From Chlamydomonas sphaeroides (Eukaryota > Chlorophyta > Chlorophyceae > Chlamydomonadales > Chlamydomonadaceae): a stretch of 11,255 nt of DNA. The DNA lies in assembly GCA_001662425.1 (NCBI GenBank), contig BDDC01001795.1, positions 1-11,255 on the forward strand, read 5' to 3'. Positions 1-9,400 of this stretch are shown piece by piece. The notes beneath the pieces are model-generated. The model was given only the letters and a program-made list of their open reading frames with translations, did no database searches and was not told where the DNA came from. The position numbers and the translations under genes were made by a program. Numbering within the stretch: position 1 is the stretch's first letter; every line of letters starts with the position of its first letter.

Positions 1-29
1 CCCCCCCCCCCCGCCCCCCCCCCCCCCCC
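1..29. repeat. Poly-C homopolymer tract at window edge
   Basis: The window opens with 12 C, one G, then 16 C. On the minus strand this is a G-run a few bases inside the TyrRS intron that begins at position 38. It is either a real intronic G-tract with G-quadruplex potential or an assembly or sequencing artefact at a contig edge. The sequence alone cannot separate these. Confidence 0.85.
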
Positions 30-38
30 TGGGCCCAC

Positions 39-2706
39 CTTGCGCTGGTCCATGCCCAGCTGGCAGATGTCGGCCTTGAGGAAGAAGATGTCGGCGCACT
101 GGGGCCAGGGAGGGGAGGGGGAGCGGGCGAGGGGAGGGAGGGAGTGATGGGGCAAGGGAGGGGAGGGCAAGGAAGGGAGAGGAGGCGCGAACGGGGGAGG
201 TACCGAGGAGTGGCCAAACATCAAGCGGGCCATGGTAGTGGCTGCAGCAAGCCGGAGGGAGAATGGAAGGCAGCACGGAACACAGCGAGCCGCCCGCTAC
301 TGTCTTCTGTACGCCCGACTTGCTACATGCCGGGGCGCTCCAGCCACATACGCTCCTGCCGGTCCCCGCCACCTCCGCCCCATGCGGCCCTGCCCAGCCC
401 TGACCTGCATGCAGGGGTAGAAGATCTGCGCAGCGCTGAGGTCGTCCGTCTCCGCGCGGCCCATGATCTGCGAGCAGCTGGGGCCGGGAGCGGAGGCCGG
501 GCCGGGTCGGGACAGGGCGGCCGACGGGCAGGTGGCGCGAATAAGTGGCGCAGAGGCGCGGTTGGCCGCGGCCGGCCTGACAAGCTACGGACGCGCCTGC
601 CGTACGCTGGCTGGCTGCTGGCTGGCTGTCTGACAGGCTGCCTGTTCGGCGTCCGTGCAGGCTGGCGGAAGGCGCGCAGAGGTAGACCAGAAAGCTGCGC
701 CGGGCTGGCCCACGTGGGCGGGCGCTGGCTCGGACCGCTGCCGCCCGCCTGCTGCAGCGCCCATCGCCAGGGCCGCGCGCAAGAACCGGGGCCCTACGTC
801 TCCAGCCGGACGACAACGCCCGTCACGGGCCTGACGCAGAGCCCGGCCTGGCCAAGGGGCCCCAGCGGCGCATGCGGCTTGCCGTCCGCCTGCTGCAGGC
901 GCCTGCTGCATGCCGACCGCAGCATGCCCCCCGCTCTGCAGCGCGGCGACCGACAGGGCTGCATCACCGACGCGCTCCACCGCCGCGTGGTACGCGGTTC
1001 AAGCTGGCCTCAGGGCCTCGCTGGAGGGCGGCTGCGCCTCTGGGCCAGCAGCCCCGCCCCGCGTTCCTGATTGGAGCAGCTGAAGGGCCGGCAGTCCAGG
1101 CAGCTCCATGGCTGCCTGCCTGCCTACCACCTGGCTGCCGCATCGCCAGATCAGGCTGACTCCAGCGCCCATCTCCAACGCGTACGCCCGAAGAGGCCGG
1201 AACATATCCCTAGATCGCTGCGCGGGCTTTGTGCCCAGCAGATGCTTCGCGAGGCCGGGCGCGGAGGCGCACTGCCGCTGCTGTCGTTGTCAGTCTGCAG
1301 CGTTGGTAGCTGCAGGCTATCCGCAGCGCGTCACCGCACTGCTTCATGTAGATGCTTTGGTGACGCTGACCCTCTGGCTACCACGCGGTCCAGCGGCCAC
1401 CGGTGGGGCCTGCCAGCAGCCCATGGCGCCGCTGCAGCAGACTCCGCTGCTGCCACCCGCAGAGCCCTGTCAGCTCTGGTGCTGTGAAACGCGACGGCAT
1501 GCGGAGTCGGCAGCAGCGGCGCGGGGCATGTGTTGCTGCAGCTGCCCTTCTGTGCCAGCTGCCGCCAGCGCTGCAGCCGCTGCATCCCGCAGCACGTGCT
1601 GGTGGGCCGAGGCTGGCGGCCCCTCAGGCCTCAGCGCTCAGCGGCATGATCCTCAAGCTGCGCCAGCGCCCTCCGCGGCGTGGGCTGCCACCAACCCGAG
1701 CGCCTCCCCGCCAGCTGACTCAGGTGCCAGATAGCCGCGGCTCCCTCTGGAATCAGACAATCTTCGGTGCTCCTCCAGCAGCCGACCGATCAGACCGTTT
1801 GACCCCCTCCACAGTGTCACACTGGCTACAGCTGTATGCGACCGCCCGCGTCCCGCTCCGCCGACCCGGTACTGCCCGCGCTGAGTACCCGGGGCGCCGC
1901 TGCGCTCCTTGCCCCGCGCCAAGCCGTTCCCGGCCCATCGGTGACGGGCAGCTGGGGTCTCACCGGATGATGCGCTTGAGGTTGTTCTTGCGCGCAATGT
2001 CCATGACGAGGGTCCAGTACTCGTCGGGGCGCTTGTTGATCTCCTCGCTGCTGGACAGGAACTCCACCTGGCGCAGGCCAGCAGCGGGGCAGTGGGGAGG
2101 GGGGCAGCTTGACAGTTGGGGGGTGGGACACGTGGCGCCGCGCTGTGTGTAGAAGCGGGAAGCCTGGGCGCAAGCACGGGTGCCATGCAGGCGAGCAGTT
2201 CCCTGAGGCAGCCTGCTGGCAGCCCCGGCCCCTCACCGCCACCTCGGCACCCGCCCCACCTTGGACAGGTCCATGCCGACGGCCTTCCAGACCTCCACCA
2301 TGTACTTGCCCACGGTCTGGATCTTCTTGAGGTCACCGCCCATCTTGTTGTTGAGCTGGGCGAACCAGTCCGCCACCCAGAACTTGAAGTGGCAGCCCGC
2401 CTTGGTGAGCTTGTTGACGTTGATCGCCTTCATCACGCCCTGCGCGATGTGCATGCGCCCCGAAGGCTCAAAGCCGTCGTAGGCCACCGGCAGCGGCTTC
2501 TTGGCGAGCAGCGTACGCAGCTCCTCCTCGTTGATGCATTCCTCGCCCACGCTGCGCGCCAGTGCATAGCGCTCTTCCAGCGTCAGGCCAGATGGATGCG
2601 GCGCCTCAGGCTCGGCTGCCGGGGCAGCCTGCTCGGCGCCCTCGACTTTGAGCTTGTCCATCCCCTCCGCCGCCGAGGATGCCGCAGCTGCTGTGCCGTC
2701 CGACAT
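39..2706 (-). CDS. YARS: Tyrosyl-tRNA synthetase, cytosolic (plant/archaeal type), 5' part
   Basis: A class I synthetase that attaches tyrosine to tRNA-Tyr, using ATP, for cytosolic translation. Exons on the minus strand are 2706-2260, 2067-1964, 477-405 and 98-39, giving 228 residues; the gene runs on past the left edge. Exon 1 holds an Ala/Glu-rich leader (residues 1-40) and then the catalytic core. That core contains YDGFEPSGRMHIAQ (76-89), whose HIAQ is the HIGH-like ATP motif. Exon 2 gives VEFLSSSEEINKRPDEYW (150-167). Exon 3 gives CSQIMGRAETDDLS (185-198). YPCMQ plus CADIFF across exons 3 and 4 forms the YPxxQxxD tyrosine pocket (Y204, Q208, D211), followed by LGMDQRK (222-228). Phases agree at every join, and Arg184 is split CG|C. 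The ATG at 2706 is the first in its frame after the stop at 2937-2935. The KMSKS loop and anticodon domain are not in the window. TrpRS is the nearest alternative, but the pocket motif argues for Tyr. Confidence 0.93.
99..404 (-). other. TyrRS intron 3 (306 bp)
   Basis: Intron between the third and fourth TyrRS exons, with GT at 404-403 and AG at 100-99. Most of its left part is a purine-rich run of G and A on the plus strand (about 100-200), which gives a pyrimidine-rich tract before the acceptor on the gene strand. I see no gene or RNA inside it. Confidence 0.85.
478..1963 (-). other. TyrRS intron 2 (1,486 bp), no gene recognised
   Basis: The donor is GTGAG at 1963-1959 and the acceptor CAG ends at 478. 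The flanking exons join as Arg-Cys within a conserved TyrRS block, so no exon is missing. The intron is GC-rich with many CTG/CAG and GCTGG motifs, including a short GGCTGGCT tandem near 608-633. Several frames stay open for 100-300 codons on both strands. Their translations are Ala/Arg/Pro/Gln-rich and match no family I know, as expected by chance at this base composition. Confidence 0.85.
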
Positions 2707-2934
2707 GCAACTAGTGTGCCGCGCTGCTAACCAGGCGCCAATAGATTGCTGCGAGGCCTGCAATCCGCTGATCAGACCGCGCTGCTGCGCCGCCTGGTAT
2801 GGCCAAACCACAGCACGTCCGAGCACGCACAGGCCCTGAAACGACTTGATCTTGCCAATTGGCGCGCTGAAGTACTGGTATAGGCTTTGCGGTGTTGCGA
2901 AGCGCGACCAAATGTGACAGCGTTGATAAGCCTT
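2707..2934 (-). other. Open, ATG-less N-terminal extension upstream of TyrRS
   Basis: The TyrRS frame stays open for 76 codons upstream of the ATG, back to a TGA at 2937-2935. It holds no ATG. The translation has no Asp or Glu, eight Lys/Arg, and many Ser, Gln, Ala and aromatic residues, which is the composition of a mitochondrial presequence. Possible starts are near-cognate CTG (2832-2830) or GTG (2826-2824), both in weak context, or an ATG supplied by an upstream exon spliced in, for instance after the CAG at 2838-2836. It may equally be plain 5' UTR. Confidence 0.35.
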
Positions 2935-2956
2935 TCAGCACAATACAGCTTATCAA
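2923..2956. repeat. Perfect 9-bp inverted repeat with paired GATAAG boxes
   Basis: TTGATAAGC at 2923-2931 and its exact reverse complement GCTTATCAA at 2948-2956, with a 16-bp spacer. Each arm contains GATAAG, the I-box/GATA-factor core known from plant light-regulated promoters. It lies in the TyrRS-ECD divergent region and could be a paired binding site. The same bases could also form a small RNA hairpin in a TyrRS leader. Confidence 0.5.
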
Positions 2957-3464
2957 GAACTGAGCGGCCAAGTACAGCGATCGTCGCTGCAACGACGAGT
3001 GGTCGCACAAGGGGCCCAACCGTGGAACGCATACCAGTTTTTCGCGATCGCACCGCTCAACGTGTGGCACTCGCCCCCGAGTCAATCACTACTACTGTGT
3101 AACAATTACCGAAACGACAACACTGCGCACCACCCAGCCCTAACTCGATCATCTTCCATTCCATCGGCTCCTGCGCACGCCTAGCAGGGTGGGACGCTAC
3201 CTGAGCCGTCACGTGCGCTGCTGCCTCATAGTTTGCGAGACGACCTTGCGGCCGAGCTGGCGCGCAGGGTCCGTCGGCGGCGGGCTTCACGGCGGTCTCG
3301 GCGCTCAGCATACCCTGGGGACGTGTCAGCTGCCTACCGGCCACTTGCTGTCTGCCACAGCCCCGTGGCGTCTGAAGCAGACCTTGCTAGTAGATCAGCC
3401 TGCGCACCAGCGCCGCCTGCTCTAGTGGCCTAGCAAGCGGCGCTCAGCGGGCGGCGCCGCCGCG

Positions 3465-6400
3465 ATGGATTTGTTCGAGACGCTGGGCCTTGGCCCGCGG
3501 CAGCCCGAGGACAATGAGCTGTACGTGGCCATCTTTGCGGACCCGCCGGAGCCGGGCCAGGATCTGGACTCGGAGCTGCTTCCGGACGAAGGTGAGGATC
3601 CGTGGCGTGGACAGCGGGGCTCAGGCGCGGCCGACCGAAAGCTCTGCGGCGGCCGGTGCGCGTGCGTGCGGGTCTCGTGGACCGGCAGCCGGCCGCCCCA
3701 GGCAGTGTGCGGCGACACGAGGCGCACGGCTGCCGCCTCGTTGCAGTGAAGCGCATACCAACGGCCCCTGCCGCCTCGACACCCAGCCTCGCCGGGCATA
3801 GCCGCTGCGGCTGCCTGTTGGACGCGCGCGCGCAACCTTGAGCAGTGGCCTGGCCCCGGCTCGCGCCTCCCCTACGCCAGGCACTTCCGCCCCGGGCTCC
3901 GCCTCCTCGTCCGCCGCCACCCCCGGCAGCCGGCTGGAGGCGCTCCGCGGCCGCTGCTCCGCCTGGCTGCTGCGCCACACCGCCGGCTACGTGTGGAACC
4001 GGGACCCCTTGACCCTCCGCTCCAGCGCCGACCAGACGCCGCCCTGGGAGCGGCGATGCGGTCGGCGAGGACGCGGCGCGCGCAGTGGTGCAACAGCAGC
4101 CGCAGCGGGCGGGGCAGCGGCCGGTGCCGGGGCAGCGGAGCAGGGCGGCGAGGAGGAGGAGGGCTGCCTGTGGGCTGTGATGCGGTTCGGGGAGGCCGTG
4201 GACGACGAGTGGTGGGCGGTGTGGCTGCTGCTGCGCATGAGCCGCGAGCTGCAGGACCTGTCCGTGCAGGTGGGGTTGGGGCCTGGGGGGTGGGGCGGCA
4301 GGGCGCGAGCGCGGGATGGAAGAGGGCAGTGGGTGCGAGGGACCGGGGGATGGGCAGGGCCTGTGTTGGGGGACCGCGGGCCAGGCCGTGCGTTGGAGGA
4401 ACCGCGAATCTGGCTTGCTACCCCTTTCATAACTCGTCCCCCTTCCTTCCACCTCTCCGCCCACCCCACATTCCCAGGTTTGGGACAACGACGGCCAGTT
4501 CCTGCTGATCGAGGCCGCATACGCCCTGCCGCGCTGGCTCAAGCCGGAGACAGCCGAGCAGCGCGTGTGGCTGCGCCGGGGCCAGCTGCACCTGCTGCCG
4601 CTGCCGGGGCCGGCGGCGCCCGACCTGCCGGCCGCGCCCACCCGGCGGCAGGCGCTGGCGGTGCTGCGTGAGGCAAGGTGCGGCCCCCGGGGGGGCGCCC
4701 CCGCGCTGGCGGACGGAAAGGCAGCTCACGGGCCCGGGGGTTGCAGGGCGCCGCCGCTCACAGCAGTGCGCGATGCGCTGTAGCGGCAGCTTACCCGCAT
4801 GCCTCACGCCTCACGCCTCACGCCTCACGCCTCACGCCTCACGCCTCACGCCTCACGCCTCTACCTGCCGCCCTCTGCCCCCGCTACCGTGCCTTGCCGT
4901 GCCAGGTACCCCACCGCCAGCCCGCGGCTGCAGCGGCCCATCGACGAGCGGCTGGCGGGCTACCCCGCCCGCGCCTGGGCGCAGCAGCAGCACACGGCGC
5001 GCTGCCTGCTGCCGGCGCCGCTGGCTGCGGCGCTGCGGGCGGAGCCCCAGCTGGTGGCGGAGGCGGTGGAGGCCTTCTACTACCGGTGGGCGAAGCGCGT
5101 GACGAATGGCGGTGTGGGGACACAGGCCAGGGTAGGCTGCGGGCTCCGGTAGTCGCCTGAACCCTGCGTGCCACCCCACCCCACAGCCGCTGCCCCACCC
5201 CACTCGCGCTGCCCCCGCCGCCCGCCCCTCAGCGACGCCGACGACATGCGCGCCGCCTCGCGCATGCGCTGCCTGCCGCCCAGCCTCCCTCGGGTGGCCT
5301 GCCTGGTGCGCATGAGCCGCTGCCACTACGCGCAGCTGGCGGGGCAGCGGTTCGCGCCGCCCAAGGGCATGCCCGCACCGCCCGCCTCGGAGCCGGCGGC
5401 CGCCAAGGCGGCGGACCTGGGGCTCAAGCTGGCGGTGGGCGCAGAGGTGGTGTGCGCCCGGGCCGCGGCGACGGAGGCCGCGGCGGCGCCTGCCGGGACC
5501 ACGGGGGAGGGGGCTGCGGGCGCCGTGCTCAGCGAGGCGGCGCTGGCTGGCGACGCGGGGTGGCAGTGCTTCCGCGGCTCGCTGGAGCGCAACGGCTACT
5601 TTGACGGCAACATAGCGGGATCCAGCAGGTGCGGCGGCAGGCGGGCGGGGCGGGGTGCAGGGCGGCGGGGTGTGAGGGGTGTTGGGACGGGGCGGCTAGG
5701 TGGAGGAGGGGCTGATGGGCGCTGGTGCGGCGACAGGGCTGGAGGCAGCAACGTGGCCGCAGCAGTGGGTCCATGCGGAGCGTGCTGGCCCCCGCCGTTG
5801 ACGCATCCCCCCCCCATCGCCCTCGTTGACCAGGTACAAGCAGCTGCTGGCGGCGGCGCTGGAGGCGTTTGCGGCAGGCCGCCCGCAGGGGGCAGCTGCG
5901 GCACCCGAGGCCGCGGGCGCGCGGCTGCGGCTGGCGGCGCTGGTGCGGCGCGCGGCGGCGGAGGGGCTGCAACCGCAGGACGTGGCAGGTGAGGTGCTTG
6001 GGCGGGGCGAGGGCGCCGGTGGCAAGATGTTGTCACGCATCATACAAACACGGGCTCAACAACCAGCATGTCACGACACACTGCGTGCACGGCAGAGTAA
6101 CTTCGGTGAGGCCAGCAGCCGAACGGTGCTGAGCTTCACCACGTCGGCTGCCGGCCTCATAGCGTGAGGCCTCGTGGTGGAGTTCAGCACCGTTCGGCTG
6201 CTAGCAGTCTGGGCTCCTTGCCACGCTAGACCTCCGAGCCAGCACACGCCTGCCGTACGTTCGTCCCTCATCCTAAGACCAGGAGGAATACGATACGCTT
6301 GCTGACACAGCACACACAAACGGAGCACCGCCACGAAACGCGGCTAGAGCAACATAAGCAATGCGTTCCTGCTAGTCGGCGGCGGTGTGGTGACGGACAC

Positions 6401-9400
6401 ATTGTGGCGTGTCAAGCAGCAAGCGTTACCAGCTATAACCAACCATGGTGGCCAGCTGCATGCAACCGACACTCATCGCCACGACCACTGCCGCCGGCTG
6501 CCTGCCAAGCTTTGCTGGCGGCTTCTCGCGTTGGCGAGCAACACGCTAACACGAATTAGTGCCAGGCGACGCCGACGTCCGCCAAGTCCAGCCAGCCCCC
6601 GTACCCCGACACCGTGCGGCGGTCTGCCCGCGTCATACCTCGTGCGTTTGCCCGCTAGCTAGCCCCAGCAGCTAGCCCCCATGGCGGCATAGCCCCGCCC
6701 GCTGGGCCCCAGCGCCACCCTGCCCCTCCGACCAAGCCGCCCTACTTCTTGCCGCCCCCCACGCCGAACTTGCCCTTCTTGGCGGGCGCGCCTTTCCCCG
6801 CCGCCGCACCACCCGCGGGCCCTCCCTTCCGCTTGGCGTCCTCCTTGCCTGCGCGCGGCGGAGATGGCGACAGCGCGCGGGTATGCATCAGCATGGCGCA
6901 CAGAGCGTATGCAGGAGCGTGTGCAGGATATGCAAACACGATCCGCCACAGGCCGCACACTGCAGCGAGCAAGCCAACCCACTGCTGCGCAGCGCACGCG
7001 CGCCTGGGCTGCCGCGACCCCGGCAGCCAGCAGCCACCCCCCCCCTAGGCCCTGCCGGCGTGCGCTCACCCTTGCCCTTGGCGTCGCTGGGCTTTGCCGC
7101 CGAGGGCTGCTTGGGCAGCACCGAGAAGAAATTCTCCAGGCGGCCCTGGTTGGCCTTGCTCTTGTGCTGCTTGATGCGGCCTATGGCGGCCCGGATGCGC
7201 TGCTCGTTGAACGACTTCTCGTTCACGAGGAACTGCCAGAGGGAACACGGACACGGGGCGTGCATTCACACGCCGCCGCCACCTTCGCCACCCCCGCTGC
7301 GAACCCCGCCAGCCTGCGCCCGCGCCCACGGGCCGATGCGCTCTGCGCAGCTCCAAGGCCCCTCGCCCAAGCCGCTGGCCCACCTGCACTAGCCCCTCCT
7401 CGTCCGGATCGCTCCACTTGAGCGGCGGCAGGTCGGCCGCCTTGGTCACCTGCGCCGCAGCGGGCCAGCAAGGCAGCCCGTAGGCCAGGTTCGCCACGGC
7501 CGCTCGCCACCCCACACGCCATGGCCCGTGCAGCCGGCTACCCGGCGCCCCGCCGCAGCGAGCTCCTATGCCGCCCCACCTCGGGGTTCATGAAGTAGGC
7601 GTGACTCTCCTTGTGCGGGAAGGGGTCGGGCACCGGGTACTTGGCGGGGTCCAGGTCCGCCAGGATGGCCTCGATGCTGCCCAGCTTCTGCGGGCGGTAC
7701 GGAAGGGAGCGGCGCAACGGCCGAGTGGGGCGGAGAAGCAATGGGTGCGTGGTGGGTGCCGTCGAGGCACCGCAGGCAGCAAAGCGCGTGCGAGGGGCGC
7801 CGCAGCCCGCAGCTAGCCAGCTTGCGCCACGCCAGCCTGCGGCCCACCTTGACCTTCTCCAGCGCGCGCACCGCCCCGATGCCCCGGATCGTGCCGCAGT
7901 AGTCGCAACCCATGAGGATGCACAGGTCCACAAACTGCTCGTCGGTCAGGCCCAGCTCCGCCAGCGCGGTCGCGCGGTCAAACTCCTGGATGGGCAGCTG
8001 CACATGGAAGGACAGCGGCGCGCGGGCCGAGGGCGCGGCGGGCAGCGGCAGCGGTGAGACCGTGTCGGGGTGCGCCTGGCGCCCTCCGGCTCCGGCGTAG
8101 CGCGGTCCCTGTGGCCGGTCCGTCCTCCCATGCCGCACTGGGCCCGCCCCCGCACCTCCTTGCTGGAGGAGGCCATGAGGTGGCGGATGACGCGGGGAGC
8201 GCCGAACGTGAGCGCGTCCATGTCCTCCGTGGCCAGGCCATAGCTGCAGGCCGGGGTGCGGGGTGGGGAGGGAGGCGAGTCGGGAGCGCCCACCGAGGCA
8301 CCCCGCGTCGCCGCGACCTCGCATGTCGCGAGTGACGCGCCGCGCGCCGCGCATCGAACCGCAGCGACGCTGTGCATGCTGGCCATGCGGCAGTCGGTCC
8401 TTGCGCTGTTGCCCCGGGATAGGCGCCCCTGAGGACGAAGGCGGTGCGCCCTGCCTCGTGAGGCACGTTGCCCTCTGCCCCCGCGCACACGAGGCCGGCC
8501 TTGGCCATCTCGGCGCACTGGGCCTCCGCCTCCGAGGGCGCCTCTATGATGGGCACGCCCATGAGCTGCAGCAGCCGCTTGCAGTCGTCGTTGTGCTCCT
8601 GGCAGCGGCGAGAGGCGCACACACATTCCTGTCTGGACGGGGGCTGCGCGGGAGGCTGGGGTCGTGTGTTGCGGCACACCGCACCTTGGTCACGCGCACG
8701 GACCGCTTGCTGTACTTCTCGATGGCCTCCTGGTCACCCGCCTCCTTAGCCTTTTCTAGGGCCTCGTTGGCTTCACCCCTTGGGGGCGGGGGGAGAGGAT
8801 GGGCAGGGTGCGGTGCTGGGCGAGTGACGCGGTTGAAGTAGCACCGTGCCAGCGCACTGTCCTCGACCGCCCGCCCGAGAGCGGCCTCACCTGCGCTCCG
8901 AGCGCAGCGCCAGCTGGTCCTGCTTAAGCTGCGGCGGCTTGCCGTCAAAGACATAGACTGGTTTAATTCCCGCCTCGAGCATCTTGGCTGTCCGAAAGAA
9001 CATGCCCTGGAGGTGGCTTGTAATTTCGCCAGCCTCGTTGGTTAGCAGCTGGTCACCCTGGCGCCCCACGACGACCATGAACTGGTATATATGCATGCTC
9101 GCGTCGACAGCGACCTTGCGCCCGAACAGATTCTCAAACTTCGTCTCCTTGATGCAGTTGGGTGCATTCTCCGCAAGCAGCTTTGAGAGCCCGTGAATTC
9201 CCATTTGCGCGCGGTGACAGGTGCTGCGCGAATGGCGGGATCTCGTCGCACGGCTATCGCGAGTTGTTTGTATCCAGTCAAATTAGTGAAAGCTTGAAGT
9301 GAAAAGTGTCGGACTCGTTCTGTGCTGCTTGGCGCACAATTGCAGGGCTGTGTCAAACCCGTTCCCATTCCTCCCACAGGCCCGGCTGGACCCAACGAGC

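Larger units (their letters stand above)
2707..3464. promoter_or_regulatory. Divergent promoter region between TyrRS and ECD
   Basis: 758 bp between two start codons that face away from each other. Positions 2820-3170 are clearly more AT-rich than the rest. Visible elements are the palindrome CCAATTGG (2855-2862), which gives a CCAAT box on each strand and runs into GCGC, and a pair of inverted GATAAG motifs (2923-2956). No convincing TATA box was found. The plus strand has no ATG between 2912 and the ECD start at 3465, so the ECD leader carries no ATG-initiated uORF. Transcript starts cannot be placed from the sequence. Confidence 0.6.
5989..9379 (+). other. ECD intron 6 (3,391 bp), host of the FEN1 gene
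   Basis: The donor is GTGAGG at 5989 and the acceptor CCACAG ends at 9379. Phase 1 on the left (G|) joins phase 2 nucleotides on the right (GC) to form Gly483, giving DVAGPAGPNEP and then EDDDSWLDEQ, a segment conserved in animal ECD. All other ECD introns are 127-289 bp, so this one is long because it carries FEN1 (6742-9204) plus about 750 bp of additional sequence to its left. Confidence 0.9.

Noticed and set aside
144..1070. 308-codon open frame on the plus strand
   Set aside because: It crosses two TyrRS exons and two introns on the opposite strand, is low in complexity (Gly/Arg/Ala) and matches nothing known. Long open frames are expected here because stops are rare at this GC content.
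1403..2152. 249-codon plus-strand frame and overlapping minus-strand frames in TyrRS intron 2
   Set aside because: They extend through TyrRS exon 2 in the wrong frame or strand and have low-complexity composition.
3430..4641. 403-codon open frame on the minus strand
   Set aside because: It lies opposite ECD exons 1-3, its translation is Arg/Pro/Ser-rich with no family likeness, and the plus-strand frame has clear ECD motifs.
4678..4905. ECD intron 3 (228 bp, divisible by three) as a retained coding segment
   Set aside because: The retained frame hits a TAG at 4781-4783, and splicing gives a clean Arg-Tyr join in a conserved block.
6114..6202. Inverted repeat as terminal repeats of an insertion element
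   Set aside because: The arms enclose only 29 bp, with no transposase and no convincing target-site duplication. The flanking AGCAG is just part of a local palindrome.
8320..8400. tRNA B-box-like motif on the minus strand in FEN1 intron 3
   Set aside because: The match to GGTTCGANNCC is incomplete and no acceptor stem or A box could be formed around it.
9086..9095. TATATAT-like stretch as a TATA box
   Set aside because: It lies within FEN1 exon 1 and encodes the conserved IYQF segment.
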